Notes: generated from the letters alone by a model not told the origin. A stretch of 33,115 nt of DNA from an uncultured Clostridium sp. (GCA_900556455.1 USOV01000005.1:1-33115), one strand, 5' to 3'; shown: positions 1 through 6,904, counted from the stretch's first letter. Translations and numbers: made by a program.

Positions 1-159
1 ATATTTGTTTTTGAAACACCGCGTAAGCGACCAAACGTAGCGAAGCGAAGTGCGATTGGAGCAACCAACAGTTGGGAGACTTTGTCGACCAATTCATTTG
101 GAGGTTGCGACACACAAGGTGTAAAAAAATAAATATATTGTAGATAGGGCGAATCGAGA
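1..159. other. GC-richer non-coding leader stretch
   Basis: No reading frame with a credible start and ribosome binding site is visible here. The first 120 bases are clearly richer in GC than the flanking DNA and contain short self-complementary pieces, such as GCAACC near 61-66 pairing with GGTTGC near 113-118, and CCAAC-A-GTTGG inside that interval. This could be a structured RNA, a decayed repeat or the tail of an element that begins outside the window. No known RNA family was recognised. Confidence 0.3.
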
Positions 160-226
160 TATATCAATTATTATTGCGGGTCGCCGTGGGCGACAACCTC
201 TACACCGTTTGCAATAAATTTATTTT
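160..226 (+). repeat. Dispersed intergenic repeat, copy A
   Basis: This is about 65 bases, in order: an ATCAATTATTA box, a hairpin with arms GTCGCC (180-185) and GGCGAC (189-194), CCTCTACACCG, then TTTGCAATAAATTTATTTT. The same order of blocks recurs at 20771-20831, at 6937-7000 in partial form, and inverted at 23091-23146. Conserved ends around a variable but still paired hairpin resemble a REP or MITE-type element. The copy lies directly upstream of ylbJ. Confidence 0.65.
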
Positions 227-307
227 CACAAACTACAATTTATGTTTTTAATTTTCTTTGGCATATATATATTATTTAGAAATATATTAATAAAAATAGG
301 AGGATAT

Positions 308-1309
308 ATGCGAGTTTTTATTTTTAAATTAAAAAGATTAATTATTCCTTCATGTATTTGTATTTTCATACTTTTTTTAGTTATATTTTCTTCTGACAAT
401 TTACTTGCTGCTAAAAATGGTCTACTCCTTTGGGCTTCTTCGGTTGTTCCTTCTTTGCTTCCATTTTTTATTGCAACTGAGTTATTAAGCTATACTAATG
501 TTGTTCCTATTTTAGGCAGAGTTTTTAATAAATTTATGCGTCCTATTTTTAATGTTCCTGGAGAAGGTGCTTTTGCTCTTATTATGGGAATTGTTAGTGG
601 TTATCCTGTTGGTGCAAAAATTGTTAGTAATCTGAAAAAACAAGGTGTTTGTAGCAATGAAGAGTGCGAACGTTTACTTGCATTTACAAATAATTCTGGT
701 CCCCTTTTTATTATTGGAACTGTTGGAGTAAGCTTATTTTTTAGTAGCAAAATAGGGCTTCAATTATTTGTTGTTCACCTTGTCTCTTGCTTTTTAGTTG
801 GTTTTCTTTTTAGATGGTGGAAATATAAAAGCAATTATTTTTTAGGGAAACGTTCTAATAATGCTGCTGTTAATTACATAGGTTTTAATAATCTAGGCTC
901 CGTTTTATTAGCCTCTATACAAAGTGCTATTCACTCAGTTGTAATTATTGGAGGATTTGTTGTACTTTTTTCAGTAATTGTTTCTATGTTAAATAGTAGC
1001 AAAATTTTAAATATATTTTGTTCTTTTTTAAATCCATTTTTACATACATTAAAAATTCCTACTAATTATTCAAGTAGTATAATTACTGGAATTATTGAAG
1101 TTACCAATGGTGTTAAATTAGCTGCCATAGATGCTAGCCCTTTTAGTATAATTATCTGCTCTTTTTTATTAGGTTTTGGTGGCATTTCTGTTCTTTTACA
1201 AGTTTTAAGTATAACTTCTGAAGCCAAGATTTCTATTAAGCCTTATATTTTAGGCAAGTTTTTACAAGCCTGTTTTTCTGCAATATTTATGTATTTATTA
1301 CTAATATAA
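308..1309 (+). CDS. ylbJ: Sporulation integral membrane protein YlbJ
   Basis: This 333-residue polytopic membrane protein belongs to the YlbJ family, which is needed for spore formation after engulfment in Bacillus. It carries the nucleoside-recognition (Gate) type membrane domain, with many hydrophobic segments from residue 10 to the C-terminus. The loop motif GIVSGYPVGAKI, followed by NNSGPLFIIGTVG, is characteristic of the family. The frame stays open to an ATG at 242, but AGGAGG at 298-303 sits just before the ATG at 308, so I take 308 as the start. It is somewhat shorter than the roughly 400 residues of the B. subtilis protein. The gene is monocistronic: a repeat lies upstream and a strong terminator directly follows the stop. 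The molecular substrate is not known for this family. Confidence 0.87.
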   Translation: MRVFIFKLKRLIIPSCICIFILFLVIFSSDNLLAAKNGLLLWASSVVPSLLPFFIATELLSYTNVVPILGRVFNKFMRPIFNVPGEGAFALIMGIVSGYPVGAKIVSNLKKQGVCSNEECERLLAFTNNSGPLFIIGTVGVSLFFSSKIGLQLFVVHLVSCFLVGFLFRWWKYKSNYFLGKRSNNAAVNYIGFNNLGSVLLASIQSAIHSVVIIGGFVVLFSVIVSMLNSSKILNIFCSFLNPFLHTLKIPTNYSSSIITGIIEVTNGVKLAAIDASPFSIIICSFLLGFGGISVLLQVLSITSEAKISIKPYILGKFLQACFSAIFMYLLLI

Positions 1310-1351
1310 AAAAATTCAATTTATATATATTATATATAAATTGAATTTTTT
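1309..1351. terminator. Bidirectional terminator between ylbJ and the CAP gene
   Basis: This is a perfect 21-bp inverted repeat (arms 1309-1329 and 1331-1351) that begins with six A and ends with six T, so it works as an A-stem-T terminator on both strands. It separates two convergent genes. Confidence 0.85.
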
Positions 1352-1356
1352 GTGAT

Positions 1357-2091
1357 TTATTTACCTATGAACATTTGTACATATATCTTGCCATATTTAG
1401 AGCTACTTACAACTCCTATTCCAGTATAATTGTAATTACTGCTTAAAATATTTGCTTTATGCCCTGAGGAATTCATCCATGCATTTACTGCTCCTTTGTT
1501 AGTAGAATTTCCTGCAATATTTTCTCCTGCTGCTTTATATGTTATTCCAAAGTTTTTTATCATATTAAATGGTGTTCCATATGTTGGTGAATTGTGTGAA
1601 AAATAATTATTATCTACCATGTCTTTTGCTTTTATTCTTGCAACATTTTGTAATTCTTCATCTATTTTTAAAGCAGATAAACCTGCTGCTGTTCTTTGTG
1701 CATTTATTAAATTGAACACTTCTTGTTCATCTGCTGTTAATCCGTTAGTTGTAGAGGTATTTCCACTCGAACTGCCACTTCCTGAGCTTGAGCTTTGTGG
1801 ATATATTAGTTTTACATACTCTTTGCTTACTAGTCCTACAAAATCTTTATCTGTTTGAATTACATACCAGTTTCCAATTTGAGCAAAGACTCTAACATAT
1901 TCATTTCTATAAACTACTGTTGCTATGCTGTAATTTGTCCCTGGACCTTGTCTTACATTTAGAACTGATGCAGTAACTAGTCCAGTTGTTGTTCCTACTG
2001 TCTGATAGTGTGACATTGCTGTGCTTTTATTTGATACAAATATTATTCCTAAGAATATAATTATAAAAAGTATTATTTTTTTTAATTTCAT
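1357..2091 (-). CDS. Secreted SH3-domain and CAP-domain (SCP/PR1) protein
   Basis: The protein has 244 residues. An N-terminal signal peptide (KLKK followed by a long hydrophobic run, residues 2-25) is followed by a bacterial SH3 domain at about 36-98, with the typical LNVRQGPGTNYS start. Then come a Ser/Gly-rich linker and a CAP domain at about 120-244. The CAP signatures LINAQRTAAGLSAL, HNSPTYGTPF, AGENIAG and WMNSSGHKANI are all present, including the His and Glu residues that line the family cavity. Such proteins are exported and probably bind the cell wall through SH3; some relatives are spore-coat or wall associated. An earlier in-frame ATG at 2106 overlaps the GGGAG ribosome binding site, so the start at 2091 is preferred. 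A strong terminator is shared with ylbJ. Confidence 0.85.
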   Translation of the reverse strand: MKLKKIILFIIIFLGIIFVSNKSTAMSHYQTVGTTTGLVTASVLNVRQGPGTNYSIATVVYRNEYVRVFAQIGNWYVIQTDKDFVGLVSKEYVKLIYPQSSSSGSGSSSGNTSTTNGLTADEQEVFNLINAQRTAAGLSALKIDEELQNVARIKAKDMVDNNYFSHNSPTYGTPFNMIKNFGITYKAAGENIAGNSTNKGAVNAWMNSSGHKANILSSNYNYTGIGVVSSSKYGKIYVQMFIGK

Positions 2092-2204
2092 AAAATCATC
2101 TCCCAAATCTAAGTTTGCCTTATTTTTAAATAATTATACATGAATTTAATTTTTATGTATTTTTTTTAGCACTGCATAAAACTATGTCTCTTTTGCCAAT
2201 GGCA

Positions 2205-2242
2205 AAAAAGAAAGTCTTTCATTTAAGAAAGACTTTCTTTTT
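2205..2242. terminator. Terminator of the small membrane-protein gene
   Basis: A perfect 16-bp hairpin has arms 2205-2220 and 2227-2242, a six-base loop, A-rich on one side and T-rich on the other. It lies just after the stop of the minus-strand gene at 2250-2471. A second short palindrome, TTTTGCCA/TGGCAAAA (2190-2206), directly abuts it. Confidence 0.8.
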
Positions 2243-2249
2243 AGGTGAC

Positions 2250-2471
2250 TCAAAGGCAGATGCTCAAGAGCCATCCCCAGAATACCACTCCGATGGCCTG
2301 GATTATAAAGTCTAGGAATTTCAGCTTGAGCAGAGACTTGATAGCTTCCACTGTGCAGCCAATAACTCCCATCCACAGACCTGCGAGAAGTATAAACGCG
2401 AAAAAATTCGCGCCTGCTGAGAATCCAAATAGCATTCCCAGTATGATGGCAATTACCACAATGTAACTCAT
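2250..2471 (-). CDS. Small two-to-three-helix membrane protein, unknown function, atypical base composition
   Basis: The predicted protein has 73 residues and is almost wholly hydrophobic. It has an N-terminal helix of roughly residues 3-20 (IVVIAIILGMLFGFSAG), a second at about 24-45, a short basic loop (KSLLKLK), and a C-terminal helix ending in GVVFWGWLLSICL. I do not recognise a family. Gene reality is well supported: AAGGAGGG precedes the ATG by about ten bases, a TTGACA-N18-TATAAT promoter lies upstream, and a perfect terminator follows. The coding DNA is about 45% GC (81 of 180 bases counted at 2281-2460), against roughly 25-30% in the neighbours, which suggests acquisition from another genome. 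A longer frame on the same strand (2182-2496) was rejected because only this frame has the ribosome binding site and a coherent hydrophobic pattern. Confidence 0.72.
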   Translation of the reverse strand: MSYIVVIAIILGMLFGFSAGANFFAFILLAGLWMGVIGCTVEAIKSLLKLKFLDFIIQAIGVVFWGWLLSICL

Positions 2472-2517
2472 TTAGGTAATGCCCTCCTTTCTTCAAAAAT
2501 AGAATAATGCTACTTTT

Positions 2518-2547
2518 ATTATAGCATTTTTATGTATCCTTTGTCAA
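2518..2547 (-). promoter_or_regulatory. Consensus sigma-A promoter of the small membrane-protein gene
   Basis: On the minus strand TTGACA (2547-2542) and TATAAT (2523-2518) are separated by 18 bases. Both hexamers are perfect, implying strong constitutive expression of the 73-residue membrane protein. Confidence 0.8.
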
Positions 2548-2556
2548 AAACTGCAT

Positions 2557-2583
2557 ATAAAAAGAGCTGGTTTTGACCAGCTC
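2557..2583 (-). terminator. Terminator after the SSB-like gene
   Basis: GAGCTGGT (2564-2571) and ACCAGCTC (2576-2583) form an 8-bp GC-rich stem with a four-base loop. On the minus strand it is followed by TTTTT. It ends the transcript of the gene at 2597-3274. Confidence 0.85.
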
Positions 2584-2596
2584 CTATATTTTTTTA

Positions 2597-3274
2597 TTAC
2601 ATTGCTTCTTTATTTTCTTCTTGATTTTCATCATCATTTTTGTTTACAAGTTCTAAACTTCCAACTGAAACTTCGTATGCAACTCTTTGTTCTACTGTTC
2701 CGTCTTCATGTTTTTTCTCGTACATTCTTGATTGAACTCTTCCTACTATTTTTACTCCAGTTCCTATTTCCATGTTTTCACAGAATCTTGCATTTCTGCC
2801 CCATGCTATACATGGTATGTAGTCAGATTTGTTGTATGCTCTATTTACTGCTAAAAGAATATCTGATATTTCTCTTCCAAATGGTGTTTTTCTATATATA
2901 GGTTTTTTACAAATATAACCTACTAGAACAACTTCGTTTGAAACTTTTTCTCTTTCTGGTTCTTCTGGTTCTACATATTCTTTGATGTCTTTTGCAAATA
3001 CTGTAAGCACTAATCTGCTTCTTTGATTTTCATAAGTATTATATGATCTAAATTGTCCTTCAATTTCAACTTCTTTTCCAATACTTAAATCAAAATTTTG
3101 TATTAGCCTTTCTGAAATTGTAATTGGAATGCAGTCTGCTGTACCACTTAAACGTGGAACCTCTAAGTTAAATATATAAAAACTTTCTCCATAAATTTCA
3201 TGACTAAATACTTTTTCACTTGTGATTTTTCCAACTAATACTAAATAGTTGTTTTCTGAATAATTTGTATTCAA
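2597..3274 (-). CDS. SSB-like protein with two OB-fold domains
   Basis: The protein has 225 residues with two tandem single-stranded-DNA-binding (SSB-type OB) domains. The first, residues ~8-95, runs from YLVLVGKITSEK to LTVFAKDI. The second, ~112-210, runs from NEVVLVGYICKKPIYRKTP to YEVSVGSLELV and includes the canonical SSB segment YIPCIAWGRNA. The C-terminus is acidic (DDENQEENKEAM) but lacks the DDDIPF-type tip that recruits partner proteins in standard SSB. I infer an accessory single-strand-binding protein, not the main replication SSB, which usually sits between rpsF and rpsR. The start is TTG (3274), eight bases after GGGAGG. It has its own promoter and terminator. Confidence 0.75.
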   Translation of the reverse strand: MNTNYSENNYLVLVGKITSEKVFSHEIYGESFYIFNLEVPRLSGTADCIPITISERLIQNFDLSIGKEVEIEGQFRSYNTYENQRSRLVLTVFAKDIKEYVEPEEPEREKVSNEVVLVGYICKKPIYRKTPFGREISDILLAVNRAYNKSDYIPCIAWGRNARFCENMEIGTGVKIVGRVQSRMYEKKHEDGTVEQRVAYEVSVGSLELVNKNDDENQEENKEAM

Positions 3275-3356
3275 TTTTTTTTCCTCCCTTTTTTGTCTAT
3301 AGTATTTTATTTACGTTTTTGCGTTTTAGAACTTAAGTTTTAATTCCAACGATATT

Positions 3357-3385
3357 ATTATACTACATTTTAAAAGGTTTGTCTA
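3357..3385 (-). promoter_or_regulatory. Sigma-A promoter of the SSB-like gene
   Basis: On the minus strand TAGACA (3385-3380) and TATAAT (3362-3357) are separated by 17 bases, followed by a leader of about 80 bases before the TTG start at 3274. Confidence 0.65.
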
Positions 3386-3404
3386 CATAAAATGGTAAAT
3401 TTAT

Positions 3405-3881
3405 CTATTTTTTTATTTCTAATACCTTGTATTTTGCTACTCCTCCTGGTGTTTGTGCTTCTACTATTTGGTTTTTCTTTGCTCCAATTAGTGCACTTCC
3501 AATAGGAGATTCGTTTGAAATTTTATTTTCTGCTAAATTTACCTCTGTTGAGCCAACTATAGTATATTCAAGTTCTTCCTCGAATTCCATGTCATAGATT
3601 TTTACTTTGTTTCCAACTTGAACTGTTTTTGTATCAATTTCAGATTCATCTATAATTTTTGCATATCTTATTTTGTTTTCTAGTTCTGCTATTTTTATTT
3701 CATTATCTGCTTGTGCATTTTTTGCTTCATCATATTCTGAATTTTCTGATAAATCTCCAAAACCAAGTGCCACTTTTATTCTTTCAGATATTTCTGTTCT
3801 TTTTTCTGTTTTTAAATATTCTAATTCTTTTTCTAAATTTTCATAACCTTCTTTAGTTAATAAAATTTCTTTTTCTTCCAT
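3405..3881 (-). CDS. greA: Transcription elongation factor GreA
   Basis: The 158-residue protein is the normal GreA length. The N-terminal coiled coil (residues 1-75) contains LTKEGYENLEKELEYLK and the tip motif GFGDLSENSEYDEAKNAQ, whose acidic residues (D43 and E46 region) enter the RNA polymerase secondary channel and promote cleavage of backtracked transcripts. The C-terminal FKBP-like domain has the expected ESPIGSALIGAKKNQIVEAQTPGG. A ribosome binding site (AAAGGGGACG) precedes the ATG at 3881. It sits between the SSB-like gene and the unknown 290-residue gene on the same strand, with 61 bases to the latter. Confidence 0.95.
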   Translation of the reverse strand: MEEKEILLTKEGYENLEKELEYLKTEKRTEISERIKVALGFGDLSENSEYDEAKNAQADNEIKIAELENKIRYAKIIDESEIDTKTVQVGNKVKIYDMEFEEELEYTIVGSTEVNLAENKISNESPIGSALIGAKKNQIVEAQTPGGVAKYKVLEIKK

Positions 3882-3942
3882 TTTCGTCGTCCCCTTTTTA
3901 ATAGTTTTAATTTAATTATATTACATTAGAAAATATGTTTTG

Positions 3943-4815
3943 TCAAGGGTAAAAATCAAATTCTTTACTATTTATAACACCATTTTTACCTATTAAATTT
4001 TTTATTTTGATTTTGTCTTCTTGTATTTGTTTTTTTGCTACTTCATATCCTTTTTCTAACATGTTACTTTCATATACAAATTTATTGTTATACCCTTCTA
4101 TTTTATATTTTGGCGGAATTATTATATTATAATCAATTATATTTATTCCATTAAATTTCTTTGTTTTTATTTTTATTTCACTATTTAAATTTACAATTAC
4201 ACATTTGCTTGGTAATGAGTATTTATTTATATCTTCTTCTACAAAATCTATGTTTATTATTATATTTGTTTTTTTAAGAGCTGTTTTATAATTATTTGAT
4301 ATTTTTATTACTATTCCTTTTTCATCCAATAAGTATTCTTCCATGGTTTTAAATTCACTTACATGGTTTGTTATTATATTTAACATTTTTACTTTTTCTG
4401 CTAATCCAATAATTATTACATTATTAGTATTATTTACGTCATTTGTTAAAATAGATATTTCCATTTTTTCTATATCAGTTTTAGTTTTTTTACATATATA
4501 TTTTATAACTTCTTCTGTTAATAGCTTAAATAAATACTTTCCATCTAATATATAAATATTTATTGAATATAGCTCATTTTTCAAAGTTTCTATATTGAAT
4601 AAATTGTCTGACAATACTACTGTTTTTATTCTATATTTTTGCATTTGTTTTACAAGTCTTTTTATCTTTTTTTCTTTTATTTTTTCGCTTTTTATTGGCA
4701 AGCTTAAAAATACTTTGTTTCCATCCTTTTGTTCTTGTATTTTGTTTAATATATTATTTATTTTTAATTTACATTTATTCTTTTCTTTGCTTTCTTCTAT
4801 AAAAAATAAAGTCAT
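3943..4815 (-). CDS. Uncharacterised 290-residue protein, possible Rossmann-like fold
   Basis: I do not recognise this protein. It is lysine- and isoleucine-rich and has no signal peptide or membrane segment. Two alpha/beta segments are suggested. The first half alternates predicted strands and helices (KVFLSLPIK, IKTVVLSDNLF, INIYILDGKYL). The second half starts with a short hydrophobic strand (NNVIIIGLAE) and repeats strands at about 20-residue intervals (GIVIKISN, TNIIINIDFV, KCVIVNLNS), as in nucleotide-binding Rossmann domains, but there is no clear GxGxxG. The C-terminus has a helix rich in K and E. The start codon and ribosome binding site (AGGTGATAGGAT) lie inside the 3' arm of a long hairpin. 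It could be an old paralogue of a dehydrogenase-like protein; no function is claimed. Confidence 0.6.
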   Translation of the reverse strand: MTLFFIEESKEKNKCKLKINNILNKIQEQKDGNKVFLSLPIKSEKIKEKKIKRLVKQMQKYRIKTVVLSDNLFNIETLKNELYSINIYILDGKYLFKLLTEEVIKYICKKTKTDIEKMEISILTNDVNNTNNVIIIGLAEKVKMLNIITNHVSEFKTMEEYLLDEKGIVIKISNNYKTALKKTNIIINIDFVEEDINKYSLPSKCVIVNLNSEIKIKTKKFNGINIIDYNIIIPPKYKIEGYNNKFVYESNMLEKGYEVAKKQIQEDKIKIKNLIGKNGVINSKEFDFYP

Positions 4816-4864
4816 ATCCTATCACCTAAAACATTATATTTTAGGTAGATAGAAATATGACTTT
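4808..4864 (-). promoter_or_regulatory. Long hairpin overlapping the ribosome binding site and start of the 290-residue gene
   Basis: Three stacked stems occur on the minus strand: 4864-4855 with 4817-4808 (10 bp), 4852-4848 with 4823-4819 (5 bp), and 4846-4839 with 4831-4824 (8 bp), with only one- or two-base bulges and a seven-base loop. It follows the pseudopilin stop and is trailed by ATTTTTT, so it can act as a terminator. It also contains the ATG (4815-4813) and the GGTGAT/AGGAT ribosome binding site of the next gene in its 3' arm, so read-through RNA would have that start hidden. Confidence 0.6.
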
Positions 4865-4888
4865 TTATTATATTGCTTCATTTGTAAT

Positions 4889-5371
4889 TTATTTCTCTAT
4901 TACATTCCAAGTATACTCTAATTCATTTATTACTTGGTCTTTTTTTGTATTTGCCATTACATAATTTATTTCCTTTTCTATATTATTTATTTTTATTGTT
5001 AGTATTAAAACACTTTTTCCATTTTCTGCTACTTTTTGTTCAAATAAACAACTTTCAATGTTTTCAGATATTTTTATATTGTCATTTAAATATACCTTTT
5101 TTTCATTTTTATTGAAGGTGAATTTATTTCCACTTGAAAAAGTAATTTGTTTTCCATTTGTAATTTCTAGTATTTCATTTCCACTTTTCTTAGATTCATC
5201 TAATAGATATAAATTTAATTTATTAAATTCTGTCTCGAAGCTTACATCTGCTACATCTTTTATATTATTTTTGAAATATGTTGTTACCCTCATTATTGCT
5301 GCTAAAACTATAAACACTATTGCTATATAGATTACAAGAGATATAAGTGTTATTCCTTTATTGCTCTTCAT
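4889..5371 (-). CDS. Type IV pilin-like (pseudopilin) protein
   Basis: The protein has 160 residues. The N-terminus SNKGITLISLVIYIAIVFIVLAAI shows a prepilin peptidase site (after the Gly of NKG) followed by a hydrophobic helix, as in class III signal peptides of type IV pilins and pseudopilins. The canonical Glu at +5 of the mature protein is replaced by serine or another residue, as in some minor pilins. The remainder is a soluble domain rich in beta-strand-forming residues without cysteines. The start at 5371 is chosen because AAAGGAGG lies six bases before it; an upstream ATG at 5395 lacks this. The gene overlaps the end of scpB by 14 bases, implying translational coupling. No other pilus assembly gene is nearby, so its machine must be encoded elsewhere. 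Confidence 0.65.
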   Translation of the reverse strand: MKSNKGITLISLVIYIAIVFIVLAAIMRVTTYFKNNIKDVADVSFETEFNKLNLYLLDESKKSGNEILEITNGKQITFSSGNKFTFNKNEKKVYLNDNIKISENIESCLFEQKVAENGKSVLILTIKINNIEKEINYVMANTKKDQVINELEYTWNVIEK

Positions 5372-5945
5372 TTTTTTCCTCCTTTGTTTCTTCAATTATA
5401 TCATCTATAACTATTTGCTCATTTTCATCAAGTTTATATTTTGGTAATTCTGGTAATTCTTCTAAACTTGTTAATCCAAACATTTTTAAGAATTCTGGTG
5501 TTGTTTTATATGCTGTTGGTTTGCCTGGCAAATCTAATTTCCCAGCTTCTTCAATTAGGTTATATTCAAGAAGTTTATATATTGTTCCATCTGAGTTTAC
5601 CCCTCTTATGCTTTCTATTTCTGACCTTGTTATTTTTGGATTATATGCAATTATTGATAATGTTTCCATTGCTGCATTTGATAGTGTTGGTTTTGCTCTG
5701 TTATCTAAAAGTGGATAAATATATTCATAATATTCCTTTTTTGTGCATAACTGGTATGAGTTATCTACTTTAATTATTTCTATTCCTCTATTTTGGCTTT
5801 CATATTCCATTTTCATGTTTTGAATTATTGTTTCTACATCTTCTGCCGATAATTCTAAAATTTTCATAAATTCCCTTATTTCCACTGGTCTTCCACATGC
5901 AAATAACATAGCTTCTATTATTGATTTTATTTTATCTATTTCCAT
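5358..5945 (-). CDS. scpB: Segregation and condensation protein B
   Basis: This 195-residue ScpB is the winged-helix kleisin partner that, with ScpA and SMC, forms the bacterial condensin. Typical segments are IIEAMLFACGRPVEI at the start, QLCTKKEYYEYI, LSNAAMETLSIIAYNPKITRSEIESIRGVNSDGTIYKLLEYNLIEEAGKLD and the PTAYKTTPEFLKMFGLTSLEELP motif. The acidic C-terminal tail is usual. The usual partner scpA is not adjacent in the window. The ribosome binding site is AGAGGTAAGTA before the ATG at 5945. It heads a two-gene unit with the pseudopilin-like gene. Confidence 0.93.
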   Translation of the reverse strand: MEIDKIKSIIEAMLFACGRPVEIREFMKILELSAEDVETIIQNMKMEYESQNRGIEIIKVDNSYQLCTKKEYYEYIYPLLDNRAKPTLSNAAMETLSIIAYNPKITRSEIESIRGVNSDGTIYKLLEYNLIEEAGKLDLPGKPTAYKTTPEFLKMFGLTSLEELPELPKYKLDENEQIVIDDIIEETKEEKNEEQ

Positions 5946-6049
5946 TACTTACCTCTTTTTTATACTACTATTCTTTTTTATATTATCACATTAAACTAAT
6001 CTAAAGTCAAATTATTTTTATGAATTTTACAAATTACTATTTATATTTT

Positions 6050-6078
6050 TTGACTTTGTGGGTTTTTTGTGTTATATT
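6050..6078 (+). promoter_or_regulatory. Sigma-A promoter of the small acidic protein gene
   Basis: TTGACT (6050-6055) and TATATT (6073-6078) are separated by 17 bases and lie about 40 bases upstream of the ATG at 6117. Confidence 0.65.
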
Positions 6079-6116
6079 TATTATAATAGTTTATTTTGAT
6101 ATATGGAGGTTTTTTT

Positions 6117-6296
6117 ATGAATAGTCAAGAAGAACCAACTGAGATTGAGATTGTAACTGGTGATGATAGTGATCTTGAGATTTCTACTGTTTATGACCAT
6201 CTTAATTTAGATAAGGTTAGAGATAAACCAGATAAGAATAATATCGTTATTCCTGAAGTAAAAGAAGATACAGATAATAAAAAAGAATCGGATTAA
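6117..6296 (+). CDS. Small acidic protein of unknown function
   Basis: The protein has 59 residues and is very rich in Asp and Glu (EEPTEIEIVTGDDSDLE near the start, EVKEDTDNKKESD at the end). It has no hydrophobic helix and is likely unstructured or an acidic adaptor. The earlier ATG at 6096 is rejected because TGGAGG lies between the two ATGs and serves the one at 6117. It has its own promoter, and its 3' end merges with the left arm of a terminator hairpin. I do not recognise a family. Confidence 0.6.
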   Translation: MNSQEEPTEIEIVTGDDSDLEISTVYDHLNLDKVRDKPDKNNIVIPEVKEDTDNKKESD

Positions 6297-6313
6297 ATTT
6301 CCGATTCTTTTTT
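6279..6313. terminator. Bidirectional terminator between the small acidic gene and tRNA-Met
   Basis: A 14-bp stem (6279-6292 with 6300-6313) with a seven-base loop, six A at one end and six T at the other. It overlaps the last codons of the acidic protein and terminates the tRNA on the other strand. Confidence 0.85.
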
Positions 6314-6389
6314 GGTAGCGACGATGTGATTCGAACACATGACACTTCGGGTATGAACCGAATGCTCTAGCCAACTGAGCTACGTCGCC
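6313..6389 (-). tRNA. tRNA-Met (anticodon CAT)
   Basis: On the minus strand the acceptor stem GGCGACG pairs with CGTCGCT, the D stem is GCTC/GAGC, the anticodon stem TTCGG/CCGAA encloses loop TTCATAC (anticodon CAT), and the T stem ATGTG/CACAT encloses TTCGAAT. CCA is encoded. The anticodon stem lacks the three G-C pairs of initiators, so it is an elongator Met or, less likely, a lysidine-modified Ile2 tRNA. Confidence 0.9.
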
Positions 6390-6407
6390 ATTTGCAAAGC
6401 TTTTTTT

Positions 6408-6436
6408 ATTATACTCATTTAATTTGCATTTGTCAA
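6408..6436 (-). promoter_or_regulatory. Consensus promoter of tRNA-Met
   Basis: On the minus strand TTGACA (6436-6431) and TATAAT (6413-6408) are separated by 17 bases and positioned about 18 bases before the mature tRNA 5' end at 6389. Confidence 0.85.
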
Positions 6437-6454
6437 GACCCATGTGGAAATATT

Positions 6455-6904
6455 TTAAAAAAATACTTTAAATGTTGTATATTCATTTTCTGAGTGTGCA
6501 GTTATATTTCTTCCATAGTTTGAGACTATGTTTTTTGCTATTTTTACAGTATTTCTTAATTGAGCATTTACTCTTGCAACTAATTCATCCATATGAAATG
6601 GTTTCGTTATATAATCATTTGCCCCACTTTCAAATCCATATAACTTATCTTCAAGCATTGATTTTGCAGTCAGCATAATTACTTTTGTTTCTATTCCCTC
6701 ATTTTTTATCTCTTTTAGAATATCAAACCCATTCATTTTTGGGAGCATTACATCTAATAGAATTAAGTCATAGGTATTGGTTAATGCATTATCTAAACCT
6801 GTCTCTCCATCACTGTTTATATCAACTATATAATGTTCCTTTTTTAATCTAAAAGCTATTGCCTCTGCAAGTTTTACTTCATCTTCAATTATTAAAATTC
6901 TCAA
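6455..6904 (-). CDS. Truncated OmpR-type response regulator (receiver domain only)
   Basis: The protein has 149 residues. A complete receiver domain fills residues 1-118: acidic pair IIEDE, phosphoacceptor Asp in LILLDVMLP, the switch Thr in VIMLTAKS and the conserved Lys in YITKPF. It is followed by the inter-domain linker ELVARVNAQLRNT typical of OmpR/PhoB proteins. The winged-helix DNA-binding domain (about 90 residues) is missing; the frame ends in NEYTTFKVFF. No CTCGG-type shift site is present near the end, so this is a real truncation or rearrangement. No histidine kinase lies next to it. The start is TTG at 6904, with AAAGGAG ten bases upstream. It could be a single-domain regulator or a decaying gene beside the tRNA-Met promoter. 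Confidence 0.7.
   Translation of the reverse strand: MRILIIEDEVKLAEAIAFRLKKEHYIVDINSDGETGLDNALTNTYDLILLDVMLPKMNGFDILKEIKNEGIETKVIMLTAKSMLEDKLYGFESGANDYITKPFHMDELVARVNAQLRNTVKIAKNIVSNYGRNITAHSENEYTTFKVFF

Noticed and set aside
2182..2496. A 104-codon frame on the minus strand, overlapping the small membrane-protein gene
   Set aside because: It runs through the terminator and promoter-side leader, has an irregular composition and no ribosome binding site. The 2250-2471 frame has all signals.
6207..6443. A 78-codon minus-strand frame
   Set aside because: It reads straight through tRNA-Met and its terminator and promoter, so it is not a gene.
6455..6520. A frameshift site at the end of the truncated response regulator
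   Set aside because: No CTCGG is present on the coding strand there, and the following sequence does not encode a winged helix in any frame before the tRNA.
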